This document shows positions 7,640 through 15,761 of a stretch of DNA of 64,000 nucleotides, in pieces. The notes below the pieces were generated by a model. That model saw only the letters and a list, made by a program, of their open reading frames with translations, searched no databases and was not told the DNA's origin. Positions within the stretch are counted from its first letter, which is position 1. The number at the start of each line of letters is the position of its first letter. Position numbers and translations under genes: made by a program. This DNA is from an uncultured Fibrobacter sp. (GTDB lineage: Bacteria > Fibrobacterota > Fibrobacteria > Fibrobacterales > Fibrobacteraceae), in NCBI RefSeq assembly GCF_947166265.1, contig NZ_CAMVDO010000007.1, forward strand, positions 62,001-126,000. The letters are read 5' to 3'.

Positions 7640-8698
7640 ATGCTTCGTTTGTTCTTGATTACTTTGTTGTCGTTTGTCGCGGTGGTGCTTTCCTCGTGCG
7701 ATAGCGGAACCTTGAATCCGCCTCCGGAGGGGTACGATCCCGATGGCAGGTGCAGTGCCGGCAAAACTCAAATTTTGCCAGAGGAAGAGTGGGACTCTTT
7801 GCAGGCCCGTTGCGATACGGTCTTTATTCGCGATACGGTGATTGTCTATGGCGATACCGCTTATGAAGATACGGTGGTTAGAAGACACGACTATATCGGA
7901 TTCAAGTATTTTGACAGGTATACCGAAAACTTCGATACGCTTGTGGGAATCCGCGTTGATGAACCACCTAGCCTTGCTTCTTATCATTGCGGCAACCGCC
8001 CTGTTTATTGTGAGTTGGATTCCACGCAAAAGACGTTTAGTTGCCAAACAGGCATATTTTGCTATAGCATCGTGTATTCAGCTGAACTCTCTCAATCACA
8101 AGTGGTGGCGCTCCCGAATCCACCGGTTGTTTATGTTCCTGAAGGGCATGCGATGGGCTCGATGATGTGCCGTCGCTCCGGTTTTAAGTGCGTACATGAC
8201 CGGGTTTATCGCGATACGATGTATTTGCCGACACTCTATAAGGACGTTTACGATACGACCTTCCTGAATTATGGCCCTAATGCCTGGACGGACTATATTC
8301 CTGCCGTCAATGCGCCTCCCTTCGACACCTTGGCATTCCGCAAGGCGCTCGACACGTTGGATACCCGAAAACCGATTTTTGGAATGGACTCCTTGTTTAC
8401 GGGATACTTTATTACGGTAGAAGGCTTGCCTGAATGGGCGGAAAAAGGCCACCGGAGCCATTGTTCAAAACAAGGGGACAAGACCGTGTGTACAACAGCC
8501 GTGGAGGCGGTTGGGTCTCTTTTAGGCAGCTATCCGACTGTTTATGAGAAATACCCTTTCTTCCTTGAAAATAAATTGGAATCGCCGCTTGAAAAAGATA
8601 CCGTAATCACCTGGGTGTTACGGTACAATTATCTCGGAGGCTGGTTCGAGGGTGATAGCGATTCGCTAACCATTACGACCCTGTTTAAGGGAAGATAG
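7640..8698 (+). CDS. Secreted lipoprotein of unknown function
   Basis: A 352-residue lipoprotein. The hydrophobic signal ends in a lipobox, VVLSSC, close to the start, so it is membrane-anchored. The early mature region has repeated Asp-Thr pairs (CDTVFIRDTVIVYGDT), which I associate with Fibrobacter lipoproteins; the rest is unrecognised and has scattered Cys that could form disulfides. An in-frame ATG at 7619 overlaps the EamA stop but would add seven residues before the signal; ATG 7640 with its -10 hexamer is preferred. Confidence 0.65.
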   Translation: MLRLFLITLLSFVAVVLSSCDSGTLNPPPEGYDPDGRCSAGKTQILPEEEWDSLQARCDTVFIRDTVIVYGDTAYEDTVVRRHDYIGFKYFDRYTENFDTLVGIRVDEPPSLASYHCGNRPVYCELDSTQKTFSCQTGIFCYSIVYSAELSQSQVVALPNPPVVYVPEGHAMGSMMCRRSGFKCVHDRVYRDTMYLPTLYKDVYDTTFLNYGPNAWTDYIPAVNAPPFDTLAFRKALDTLDTRKPIFGMDSLFTGYFITVEGLPEWAEKGHRSHCSKQGDKTVCTTAVEAVGSLLGSYPTVYEKYPFFLENKLESPLEKDTVITWVLRYNYLGGWFEGDSDSLTITTLFKGR

Positions 8699-8723
8699 AT
8701 TTCGGTGGCTAGACTCAGAACAA

Positions 8724-8755
8724 CGTCATTGCGAGGAACGTAGCAGAGTCTTCCA
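8724..8755. repeat. Dispersed intergenic repeat, GTCATTGCGAG type
   Basis: GTCATTGCGAGGAACGTAGC and following bases match the element at 44478 (GTCATCGCGAGGAGCGTAGC). Both lie between genes, and elements of this general sequence occur in many unrelated bacteria. Function unknown. Confidence 0.6.
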
Positions 8756-8800
8756 CGAGCTATGTGTGGTGGCGGTAATCTTGCTATGAATTATTTTTAC

Positions 8801-8806
8801 TAAATT
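8801..8806 (+). promoter_or_regulatory. -10 hexamer (TAAATT) six bases before an ATG: leaderless-type promoter
   Basis: TAAATT, then AATGTT, then ATG at 8813, with no Shine-Dalgarno. The geometry is identical to four other genes in the window. Confidence 0.5.
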
Positions 8807-8812
8807 AATGTT

Positions 8813-9079
8813 ATGCAGTGCACATGCTCCGTTTGCAACAAGGAATTTAACGACAAGGTCGGGATGTCCCCGATGGAAAGCAACCTTGCTATCCGATACC
8901 GCAACAAGGTGGGGAACATTTGCCCCGATTGCCAGGCTGAAATTGCCTCGACAAAACGGGGAAGATGGCGACTCTTCTTCTGGAACCTGAAAGTCGCGCT
9001 TTACTGCCTGCGATTCCTCTCGATTTTCGCAATCCCGTTTATCGCTTTTATTATTTTGCTTGCGTTGTATGTTTTATAG
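8813..9079 (+). CDS. Small zinc-ribbon-like membrane protein (88 aa)
   Basis: An 88-residue protein with an N-terminal Cys cluster (CTCSVC at residues 3-8 and CPDC near 37), likely a zinc ribbon, and a single C-terminal hydrophobic stretch (about 64-88) that would anchor it in the inner membrane with the ribbon in the cytoplasm. No catalytic motif is visible. It lies seven bases upstream of the nitroreductase gene and may be co-transcribed with it. Function unknown. Confidence 0.65.
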   Translation: MQCTCSVCNKEFNDKVGMSPMESNLAIRYRNKVGNICPDCQAEIASTKRGRWRLFFWNLKVALYCLRFLSIFAIPFIAFIILLALYVL

Positions 9080-9086
9080 GTATACC

Positions 9087-9608
9087 ATGGAATTTATCAA
9101 ACTCGCCCAGAATCGTTACAGCTGCCGCAAGTTCAGCGACAAGGTTGTAGAACCCGAAAAACTTTCCCTCGTGCTCGAAGCGGGACGCCTTTCTCCGACG
9201 GCCGTGAATGGCCAGCCGGTGACGGTGAAGGTACTCAAGTCCGAGGCCGCCATCGCCAAACTTCGCGGCATTACCCGCATGGCCTACAATGCCCCCGTGG
9301 TGCTCATGGTCTGCTATGACAAGGACAAGTGCTATTCTCCCGTGACCTATCACGACGACTTTGTAAGTGGCGACATGGATTCAAGCATCGTGACGACCTC
9401 GATGATGATGCAGGCGACCGACTTAGGTCTTGCGACCTTGTGGGCCCGTGGCTTCAACGCCTCTGAAATCGAGAAGGCTTTTGAGTTCCCGGCAAACCTC
9501 AAGCTGGCCTGCTTCTTGGATGTGGGTTACGCCGACCCTGCCGAAGGCGGTCCTTCGCCGAGACACCCCGTGCGCAAGCCCATGAGCGAATTCGCCGAAG
9601 AAATTTAA
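9087..9608 (+). CDS. Nitroreductase-family flavoprotein
   Basis: A 173-residue nitroreductase-fold protein, likely FMN-dependent and dimeric. The N-terminal NRYSCRKFSDK block and SPTAVNGQP (about 47-55) are typical FMN-binding segments, and GLATLWARGF with a CFLDVGYADP strand completes the fold. It is slightly shorter than average, like the small TM1586-type members. ATG 9087 is chosen because translation from 9060 would add nine residues still overlapping the upstream gene. The natural substrate cannot be inferred. Confidence 0.85.
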   Translation: MEFIKLAQNRYSCRKFSDKVVEPEKLSLVLEAGRLSPTAVNGQPVTVKVLKSEAAIAKLRGITRMAYNAPVVLMVCYDKDKCYSPVTYHDDFVSGDMDSSIVTTSMMMQATDLGLATLWARGFNASEIEKAFEFPANLKLACFLDVGYADPAEGGPSPRHPVRKPMSEFAEEI

Positions 9609-9616
9609 AATAGAGT

Positions 9617-9690
9617 GTCATCCTGAGCGGAGCCCTGTCATTCTGGAGCCGAAGGCGATAGAATCGGGCGAAGTCGAAGGATCTCTAGAG
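9617..9690. repeat. Dispersed intergenic repeat, GTCATCCTGAG type (compound)
   Basis: GTCATCCTGAGCGGAGCC, a second GTCATTCTGGAGCCGAAGG copy, then CGAAGTCGAAGGATCT. Related elements occur at 47113, 53006 and, inverted, near 35268. All are intergenic. Confidence 0.55.
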
Positions 9691-9712
9691 AAATTATACA
9701 TAAAGGATTTTT

Positions 9713-10612
9713 ATGCGTTTACTTGTTCTTGCTCTTGCCCTAGCCTCTGCTGTTCATGCGATAAATTGCACCGATGCGATTTTATCGTATTACAAAGGGT
9801 GGTATGGCATATATTTTGATTTTGATGACGCTGTTTTGGACGGTTCCTATAAACAGCATCAGGAAAACTACGTAACAATGAAGCTTATAAGAGATGAAAA
9901 ATCTATTAAAGTAGTTTATTCCGAATTCTGGGATGGCGAGTTTCGTTTAGACACAAATTATATCGGTGTTGTTAGCGATCTTTCTGCATCGATTGATTCC
10001 GGCGTGGTGTATCAGAAAAGTTATTTAGGAGACACCTTATTTGTCGAGGCTATTATTAAAGAATATGTTCCCAAAAAAGAAGGTGTTCGAACTACAAACA
10101 TGACAATGAAGATTCTTAAGGATTGGTTGCTTCTTGTTGAAGAGGAACATGAGCCGTGGAAGGAAGACATTTCGTCTGTGGGGTATATCGAACTATTTGT
10201 GAAAAATGATACCTTGTTCAGAATTCATTATGGTTCTAATGATGGGACCTCTTTTGATACAACAAAATTTCAATTTGATTATGCTTCGGAAACGGATGAT
10301 CATGTTTGCCGAAACTTTTCTAAGGAGTATAGTTGCAGTGGATATTGTACCGATGAACATGGAAATGCGATTCATAATGGGGATGTGCAACAATTGGCCG
10401 ATTGGACCGTCATCGAAAATGATTCCGGTTTTGTGGTTGGATACGGGGACGACGATGATTTAATGCAGTTTTTCATGGTATATCGGGATGGAAAGCCTAC
10501 ATCGATTGCGAAGCCGTTGGTCAAGCGTCCGAATTCCGTGCGCCATACGCCGTACTTTGACCCCAAGGGCCGCAAACATTCCAAGACTCTACCTTATAGG
10601 GTGATGTTTTAA
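9713..10612 (+). CDS. Secreted protein of unknown function (299 aa)
   Basis: A 299-residue protein with a clear signal peptide (cleavage near AVHA-INC) and a good ribosome binding site (AAAGGA, eight bases before ATG 9713). The mature protein is rich in Asp, Tyr and aromatic residues, has short beta-rich repeats and a few Cys, and ends with a basic segment. No domain was recognised. A strong terminator follows at 10680. It is more A+T-rich than its neighbours. Probably periplasmic or surface exposed. Confidence 0.6.
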   Translation: MRLLVLALALASAVHAINCTDAILSYYKGWYGIYFDFDDAVLDGSYKQHQENYVTMKLIRDEKSIKVVYSEFWDGEFRLDTNYIGVVSDLSASIDSGVVYQKSYLGDTLFVEAIIKEYVPKKEGVRTTNMTMKILKDWLLLVEEEHEPWKEDISSVGYIELFVKNDTLFRIHYGSNDGTSFDTTKFQFDYASETDDHVCRNFSKEYSCSGYCTDEHGNAIHNGDVQQLADWTVIENDSGFVVGYGDDDDLMQFFMVYRDGKPTSIAKPLVKRPNSVRHTPYFDPKGRKHSKTLPYRVMF

Positions 10613-10679
10613 GGCGAAACCGGGTTTTAGGGGCTCCGCCCCTAGGCGATGGGGTAGCGTATGCCGTTTCGGCAGAAGC

Positions 10680-10705
10680 GAGGGGGAAACCTACCCCTCT
10701 TTTTT
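10680..10705 (+). terminator. Rho-independent terminator
   Basis: Stem GAGGGG (10680-10685) against CCCCTC (10694-10699), eight-base loop, followed by T6. It ends the transcript of the secreted-protein gene. A second hairpin, AGGGGCTCCGCCCCT, lies just upstream at 10629-10643. Confidence 0.8.
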
Positions 10706-10749
10706 ATTGATTATCACTCGTCTCTCGTCTCTCGTCTTTCGCCTTTTGC

Positions 10750-10755
10750 TATATT
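10750..10755 (+). promoter_or_regulatory. Probable -10 element (TATATT) of the parvulin-prfB operon
   Basis: TATATT preceded by TTTGC, 30 bases before the next gene, with a Shine-Dalgarno (AAAAAGGA) between. The same TTTGCTATATT string occurs at 7623-7633. The -35 region is occupied by a TCGTCTC repeat rather than a recognisable hexamer. Confidence 0.45.
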
Positions 10756-10785
10756 ATCGGCGGAAAATTTTAAAAAGGAATAAAA

Positions 10786-11796
10786 ATGCGTTCTTTTAAA
10801 TTTGTTTCTCGCGGTATCTTGACGGTCGCTTTGGCTGCTGGTATCGCTTCTGCTCAGTTGTTGAACTCCAAGAGCCTGGACGTGATTCGCGTCGAAAAGA
10901 CGGGTATTTCTGCCGGCAAGATTGATAGCCTCGCCAGAATGCTCGGCGAACAACAGTTCCGTGGCAAGAAAATTGATGACCAGATGATGACTCAGCTCCG
11001 TTATGCGGTAATCGACAACCTCGTGGGCCAGGAACTCATCAAGCTCGAAGCCAAGAAACTCGGCATCAAGGTGACCAAGGGCAAGGTCGACAGTCTGACC
11101 GCTCTCTTCAAGTCGCAGTTCCCGAGCGAAGATGCCTTCCAGAAGGAACTCAAGAAGTCCAATACGACCATGGCTCAGTTCAAGGAAAAGATTGAAGATC
11201 AGCTGAAGAGCGAAGCCATTCTCGAACAGAAGGTGCCGTATCCGAAGGATCCGACCGAAAAGCAGAAGGAAGCTTTCTGGGAACTCAACAAGGGTAAGGT
11301 CCAGATCAACGATTCCATTAGCGGTGCCCGCATCGTGATTTACACCAAGGGCAAGTCCAAGCAGGAAATTGAAGACGCCAAGGACATGCTGAAGGGCCTC
11401 GCTGCCCAGGTACGCTCCAAGAAGGCTACGTTTGCCCAGCTTGCCGCTATGTACAGCGACGACCAGACCGCCAAGAAGACTGGTGGCGTGATGAGCAAGT
11501 TCGTGGCAAAGACCAAGGGTGATGCCTTCGTGAAGGCCGTGAACAAGATCAAGGTGGGCGAAATGACCGAACCTTACACCGATAAGGACGGTATCGCTAT
11601 CTTCATGCTGACCGAACGTAACGACGGCAAGTACGAAAGCTACAAGCACCAGATTGACTACATTCTGCGTGTGCAGGCCGAACAGGACCGTCAGGCTCAG
11701 CTCAAGGCTTACCTCGATGGCCTCGGAAAGGTCTACAAGGTGCAGTACCTCGATGCGAAGTACACTCCGCCGCAGGCTATCGGAGCTGCTAAGTAA
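10786..11796 (+). CDS. Periplasmic parvulin-type peptidyl-prolyl isomerase (SurA/PpiC-like)
   Basis: A 336-residue exported chaperone. The signal peptide ends near IASA-QLL. Residues about 25-150 form a helical SurA_N-like chaperone domain, and about 180-280 a single parvulin domain (ARIVIYTKGK, FAQLAAMYSDD, TGGVMSKF). The family isomerises prolyl bonds and escorts outer-membrane proteins across the periplasm. AAAAAGGA stands upstream of ATG 10786. Its TAA shares a base with the prfB ATG (TAATG), so the two are co-translated, a pairing with no obvious functional logic. Confidence 0.8.
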   Translation: MRSFKFVSRGILTVALAAGIASAQLLNSKSLDVIRVEKTGISAGKIDSLARMLGEQQFRGKKIDDQMMTQLRYAVIDNLVGQELIKLEAKKLGIKVTKGKVDSLTALFKSQFPSEDAFQKELKKSNTTMAQFKEKIEDQLKSEAILEQKVPYPKDPTEKQKEAFWELNKGKVQINDSISGARIVIYTKGKSKQEIEDAKDMLKGLAAQVRSKKATFAQLAAMYSDDQTAKKTGGVMSKFVAKTKGDAFVKAVNKIKVGEMTEPYTDKDGIAIFMLTERNDGKYESYKHQIDYILRVQAEQDRQAQLKAYLDGLGKVYKVQYLDAKYTPPQAIGAAK

Positions 11797-12903
11797 TGGC
11801 TTTCCAAACTACACACACCGGGCTGATTGACTTGCGTGCGCGCATCGATAAGCTCTGGGGGTATCTTTGACTTAGAGGCAAAGACCGAAGAACTTTACGT
11901 GCTCGAAAAGGACTCCGCCGACCCGAACCTGTGGAATGACCAGGACAAGGCGCAGTCCATGATGAAAAAAATCGGCAATCTGCGTGCCCTGCTGGACTCG
12001 TGGAAAGAAGTCTCGCAGACTTGCGATGACCTCGCCGAACTTTATGAAATGAGCAAAGCGGAAGAATCCGCCGACTTGACTTCCTCGATTGAATCGGATG
12101 TGGCTGCCCTCAAGGCCCGCATCGAAGAAATGGAATTCAAGAAGATGCTGAACGGCCCCGATGATGCCTGCAGCTGCCTGATGTCGATTCACCCGGGCGC
12201 TGGCGGCACCGAGTCGCAGGACTGGGCGCTGATGCTCTTCCGCATGTACACGCATTTCTTTGAACGCGAAAATATGGACTTTAAGGTCGTCGACTTCCAG
12301 GAAGCGGAAGACGCCGGTCTCAAGAGTGCGACCATCGAAGTCACTTGCGAAAACGCTTACGGCCTGCTCCGTTCGGAAATCGGTGTGCACCGTCTGGTAC
12401 GTATCAGCCCCTTCGACGCGAATGCCCGCCGTCACACGAGCTTTACCGCCGTATACCTGTACCCGGAACACGAAGACGTGGAATTCGACTTGGACATGGC
12501 CGACGTGCGTGTGGATACCTACCGCAGTAGCGGTGCCGGTGGTCAGTACATCAACAAGACGGACTCCGCCGTTCGTATGACCCATTTGCCGACAGGTATC
12601 ATGGCGAGCTGCCAGACCGAACGTAGCCAGATCCAGAACCGCGAAACCTGCTACAAGATGCTCAAGACCATGGTCGCTGAACATTACCGCCTGGAAGAAG
12701 AAGCCAAGCGCGATGCCCGTATGGCCGAAAAGAAAAAGGTCGAATGGGGGAGCCAGATTCGTAGCTACGTGCTGCAGCCTTATCAGCTTGTGAAGGACCT
12801 ACGCACCGGTGTCGAAACCTCGGATACTGCAGGCGTACTCGACGGTAAAATTAAGCCGTTTATCAACGCTTATCTGCTCAGTACCAGCGAAGGCACGAAG
12901 TAG
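11796..12903 (+). CDS. prfB: Peptide chain release factor 2, programmed +1 frameshift
   Basis: Release factor 2, about 368 residues after the frameshift. Translation starts at ATG 11796 and reads 24 codons to an in-frame TGA at 11868; ribosomes slip +1 on CTT and continue GAC TTA GAG to 12903. The GAGGQ-type peptidyl hydrolysis motif (SSGAGGQY) and the RF2 stop-codon motif SPF (RISPFD) are both present. RF2 recognises UGA and UAA, so slippage at its own UGA autoregulates synthesis. The ORF seen without the frameshift would begin near 11827 and lose the true N terminus. Confidence 0.95.
11857..11871 (+). promoter_or_regulatory. prfB recoding site
   Basis: GGGGG (11857-11861) acts as the internal Shine-Dalgarno, followed by TAT CTT TGA C. 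The stop and its 3' C match the classical RF2 recoding signal, including the spacing to CTT. Confidence 0.92.
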
Positions 12904-12911
12904 TTCGTTAA

Positions 12912-12970
12912 GGTCCCTGAGCTTGCCGAAGGGCCGCTAATCAAAAGTCATCCTAGCGTATTGTGACGGG
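12912..12970. repeat. Dispersed intergenic repeat, GGTCCCTGAG type
   Basis: GGTCCCTGAGCTTGCCGAAG plus a degenerate GTCATCCTAGCG half. A GGTCCCTGAGC..GAAGGGCC hairpin element of this type is found in many bacterial genomes. Only copy of this subtype in the window. Confidence 0.5.
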
Positions 12971-12988
12971 ATCAAGCTTTGGAATTTC

Positions 12989-12994
12989 TAAATT
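12989..12994 (+). promoter_or_regulatory. -10 hexamer (TAAATT) six bases before an ATG: leaderless-type promoter
   Basis: TAAATT, ATAGGC, ATG at 13001. It would drive the chorismate mutase to NAD kinase run. Confidence 0.5.
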
Positions 12995-13000
12995 ATAGGC

Positions 13001-13255
13001 ATGAATATTGAAGACTGGCGAAACCGTATCGACGAACTGAATGGTGAAATTATCGACCTTCTGAACAAGAGGGCAGGCTATGCGACCGAAATCGGCAAAA
13101 TCAAGAAAGAAAAGGGCTTGCCCGTTTTTGACGAGGCTCGTGAACAGGCCGTTCTCGAAAAGGTCGCGCTCCTCACGAAGGGGCCGCTTTCGCCGGAATC
13201 CATCAAGAACATTTTTAGAACCATCATGCAAGAAACCCGCAGGGTGGAGGAATAA
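13001..13255 (+). CDS. Chorismate mutase, AroQ class
   Basis: An 84-residue all-helical AroQ-type chorismate mutase, converting chorismate to prephenate. Visible features are the N-terminal helix WRNRIDELNGEIIDLLNKR with its catalytic Arg, the IGKIKKEKGLPVFDEAREQ block carrying the active-site Lys and Arg, and the C-terminal IFRTIMQETRR helix. The length is normal for a stand-alone domain. Its stop overlaps the next ATG by one base, so it is coupled to prephenate dehydrogenase, the next enzyme in tyrosine synthesis. Confidence 0.9.
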   Translation: MNIEDWRNRIDELNGEIIDLLNKRAGYATEIGKIKKEKGLPVFDEAREQAVLEKVALLTKGPLSPESIKNIFRTIMQETRRVEE

Positions 13256-14391
13256 TGCAACGCCTGACTTTGGTGGGCTTTGGCCTTCTGGCGAGTTCCA
13301 TTGCCGCTGCGATTAAGCAGGCGGGCAAGTCTACGGTCGTACGTGCGGTGAGTAGTCCCAATACTCTCGAACGCGCTCGCGAACTGAAACTGGCCGACGA
13401 ATTCTTTACCTACGACGAAATCGAAAAGTGGGTGCCGGGTTCCAGCATGATTTTGCTGTGCGCTCCGATTCTCCATATCTTAAAGACAATCGATGCTCTT
13501 TCTCGCGTGAACCAGCCGTCGTCCGCTCCCATTCTGGTGAGCGATATCGGTAGCACCAAGGTTGAAATTTGCAAGGTCGGTTCAAAACTTCCGCAGCCGT
13601 TCGTGTTCGTGGGGAGCCATCCGATGGCGGGTTCCGAAAAGCGGACTCTCGAATATAACGATCCTTCGATTTTTGAGAATGCCTACTGGTTCGTGTGTCC
13701 ACCCGAAGGGGTAGAAGAATCGGCCTACAGGCCTCTGCTTGACCTCATTGATTTTGTCGGTGCCCATGCGGTGGTCTTTCCGCCGGAACACCACGACCGT
13801 ACCATGGCGTGGGTTTCGCACATGCCGCAGATGCTTTCGTCCACGTTGGCGGGGGCGCTTCCTGAACGCCTGCTCAAGTTCAACTACCAGCATTATGCAG
13901 GCCGTGCATTTAGGGATATGACCCGTATTGCCGCTTCGGGCTGGAACATGTGGCACGATATTGCGGTTACCAACCGCGACCAGACGGTGCTTGCGTTGCG
14001 GGAAGTGCGCGAAGGCCTCGACAAGACGATTGCCGCGATGGAACATTTGCAGGTCGTGAACGATGGAACTCCCGCAGCCGAAGATTGTTCCGCTGATTTG
14101 GAAACGGTTTTCAAGGCCGGAAACGAGGGCCGTGCAAGTCTGTTTGCTCCGGGGCGCAATGCGGCCGCAGCCTTCTCCGAAATTACGGTTCCACTCAAGG
14201 ATGTTCCGGGGGCGCTTTTGCAGGTGCTTTCTCCGCTAGCGGAAAATCATTTGAACATCCGCGACATTGAACTTATGAAAGTTCGTGAAAATATTGCAGG
14301 CACCTTGCTGCTTGCGTTCAAGACTCCCGAAGAAGCTCGCCGTGCCGTCGAAATTCTACAGAAGCTCGACTACGATGTAAAGGAACGCTGA
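13255..14391 (+). CDS. tyrA: Prephenate dehydrogenase with C-terminal ACT-like domain
   Basis: A 378-residue TyrA-family enzyme: NAD(P)-dependent oxidative decarboxylation of prephenate (or arogenate). The Rossmann motif GFGLLASS is at residues 8-15, and SHPMAGSE (about 122-129) and HHDRTMAWVSHMPQ hold the substrate-binding residues. Residues about 305-378 (VPLKDVPGALLQVLSPLAEN) form an ACT-type regulatory domain, suggesting amino-acid feedback. It overlaps its neighbours by one base on each side, in the order chorismate mutase, TyrA, EPSP-synthase-like protein. Confidence 0.9.
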   Translation: MQRLTLVGFGLLASSIAAAIKQAGKSTVVRAVSSPNTLERARELKLADEFFTYDEIEKWVPGSSMILLCAPILHILKTIDALSRVNQPSSAPILVSDIGSTKVEICKVGSKLPQPFVFVGSHPMAGSEKRTLEYNDPSIFENAYWFVCPPEGVEESAYRPLLDLIDFVGAHAVVFPPEHHDRTMAWVSHMPQMLSSTLAGALPERLLKFNYQHYAGRAFRDMTRIAASGWNMWHDIAVTNRDQTVLALREVREGLDKTIAAMEHLQVVNDGTPAAEDCSADLETVFKAGNEGRASLFAPGRNAAAAFSEITVPLKDVPGALLQVLSPLAENHLNIRDIELMKVRENIAGTLLLAFKTPEEARRAVEILQKLDYDVKER

Positions 14392-15761
14392 TGGAATTTG
14401 TTGTAAACCCCGATCGCGAACGCATGGAACTTGCGCTGACGATGGCGTTGCTCGTAAACGGGCGCACCGTGTTCGAGGATTTTTCGTTTGCTGCGGGCGT
14501 AGAACCGTTTGCCGAGGCGCTTAAGGAATTTGGCCTGAATTACGTGCAGCAGGGGCATCAGTTGGTGCTCGAAGGCAAAGGGTTCCAGTATGCACTCCCT
14601 AGCTTATTGCCGATTCACATGAATGAGACGCGTTCCGTGATGCTCTGGACGCTTGCGTCGAAGGATGTGGAGCAGGTTTACACCTTCGCGGCCGAAGAAG
14701 ACGAAGCGGGCCTCGCTGCGGTTGCGGGCGCGAAGGATTTACTGCAGAAGTATTTCAAGGTGAAGCCCGTCGCCGATGAATCGGCGAAGTTTACGTTTAC
14801 CTTTGCTGCCGAAGATTTACCAGTCAAGAAAGATTCCCTCGGGAACATTCCGTACCTGATGCGTAACCGCCTGTTGCTTAGGACTCTTGTTCGTAGCGAC
14901 TACCTCTCTTTTGAAGAAAAGGGAACGGTGCATGACCAGTGGACCAAGATGCTGATGTACTTTGGCGTGAACCTGAAGTACGAAAGCCGCGGTATGGAAC
15001 AGCTTACGGAACTGGAACGTCGCATGATGATTGCTCGCGGGCAAAAGATCGAGCGTACCCAATTTACGGAAATATCGGAAACGCAGGTGATTACGGGGCG
15101 CGACTATTACATTCCGGGCGATACCACCGAGGCGATGGCCCTTGCGCTTTTGACGACGATTGCTGGGATTCCGAAGAATACCGAAGTCTGCCTGAAGAAT
15201 GTCGACTTGAATAGTAGCCGCGCGGGGGCACTCACATGCCTCAAGCGTATGGGTGGAAACTTTGAAACGGTGAGCCGCCGCGAACGTTTTGGTGATGTCT
15301 ATGGCGATGTGATGGTTTACCCGCTTGCCGCAGGCAAGCGGTTGCAGGGCCGCCGCTTTTCCGAAGATACTATAGCGACTGGCCTCGAAGAATATCCGTT
15401 CCTTGCCGTGGCGGCCTGCTTCGCCGAAGGCGAAACCATCCTTAGGATTCCCAAAGAAATCCGTAAGGAAATGCGCACTACGAACGAGGCCTTGGCCGAG
15501 AATTTGCGTAAGACCGGAGCCGAAGTCGGCGTCTACGACGATGGCCTTGTGATTCGTGGTCTTGAAACGATCGTGAACGGAAGCGACTTCGACGGGGGAG
15601 AAGTGCCACAGAATGGCCTTGCTCTTTCGGTCCTTTCGCTTGCGCTTGAAAACGACGAACCCGTCGCGGATGCGGAGCTAGTCGAACGTACCTATCCTGG
15701 AATTTTGCAGAAAATGAATCAGCTGATTGAATTGGCGAACGCAAAGCAGGAGGAAGCATGA
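14391..15761 (+). CDS. Divergent EPSP-synthase-fold protein (AroA-like)
   Basis: A 456-residue protein with the two-lobed enolpyruvyl-transferase fold: a PGDTTEAMALALL segment aligns with PGDISSA of EPSP synthase, and EYPFLAVAACFAEG with the conserved IDEFPxLAVAAAFAEG. Hallmark catalytic residues appear missing. The N-terminal PGxKSxSxR motif reads NPDRERMEL, the KExDR motif reads KEMRTTNE, and the DHR near the end reads PQNG. It may be a degenerate or repurposed paralogue, or a regulatory partner of the adjacent aromatic enzymes. Context (chorismate mutase, TyrA) still ties it to the shikimate branch. It overlaps nadK by four bases. Confidence 0.65.
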   Translation: MEFVVNPDRERMELALTMALLVNGRTVFEDFSFAAGVEPFAEALKEFGLNYVQQGHQLVLEGKGFQYALPSLLPIHMNETRSVMLWTLASKDVEQVYTFAAEEDEAGLAAVAGAKDLLQKYFKVKPVADESAKFTFTFAAEDLPVKKDSLGNIPYLMRNRLLLRTLVRSDYLSFEEKGTVHDQWTKMLMYFGVNLKYESRGMEQLTELERRMMIARGQKIERTQFTEISETQVITGRDYYIPGDTTEAMALALLTTIAGIPKNTEVCLKNVDLNSSRAGALTCLKRMGGNFETVSRRERFGDVYGDVMVYPLAAGKRLQGRRFSEDTIATGLEEYPFLAVAACFAEGETILRIPKEIRKEMRTTNEALAENLRKTGAEVGVYDDGLVIRGLETIVNGSDFDGGEVPQNGLALSVLSLALENDEPVADAELVERTYPGILQKMNQLIELANAKQEEA

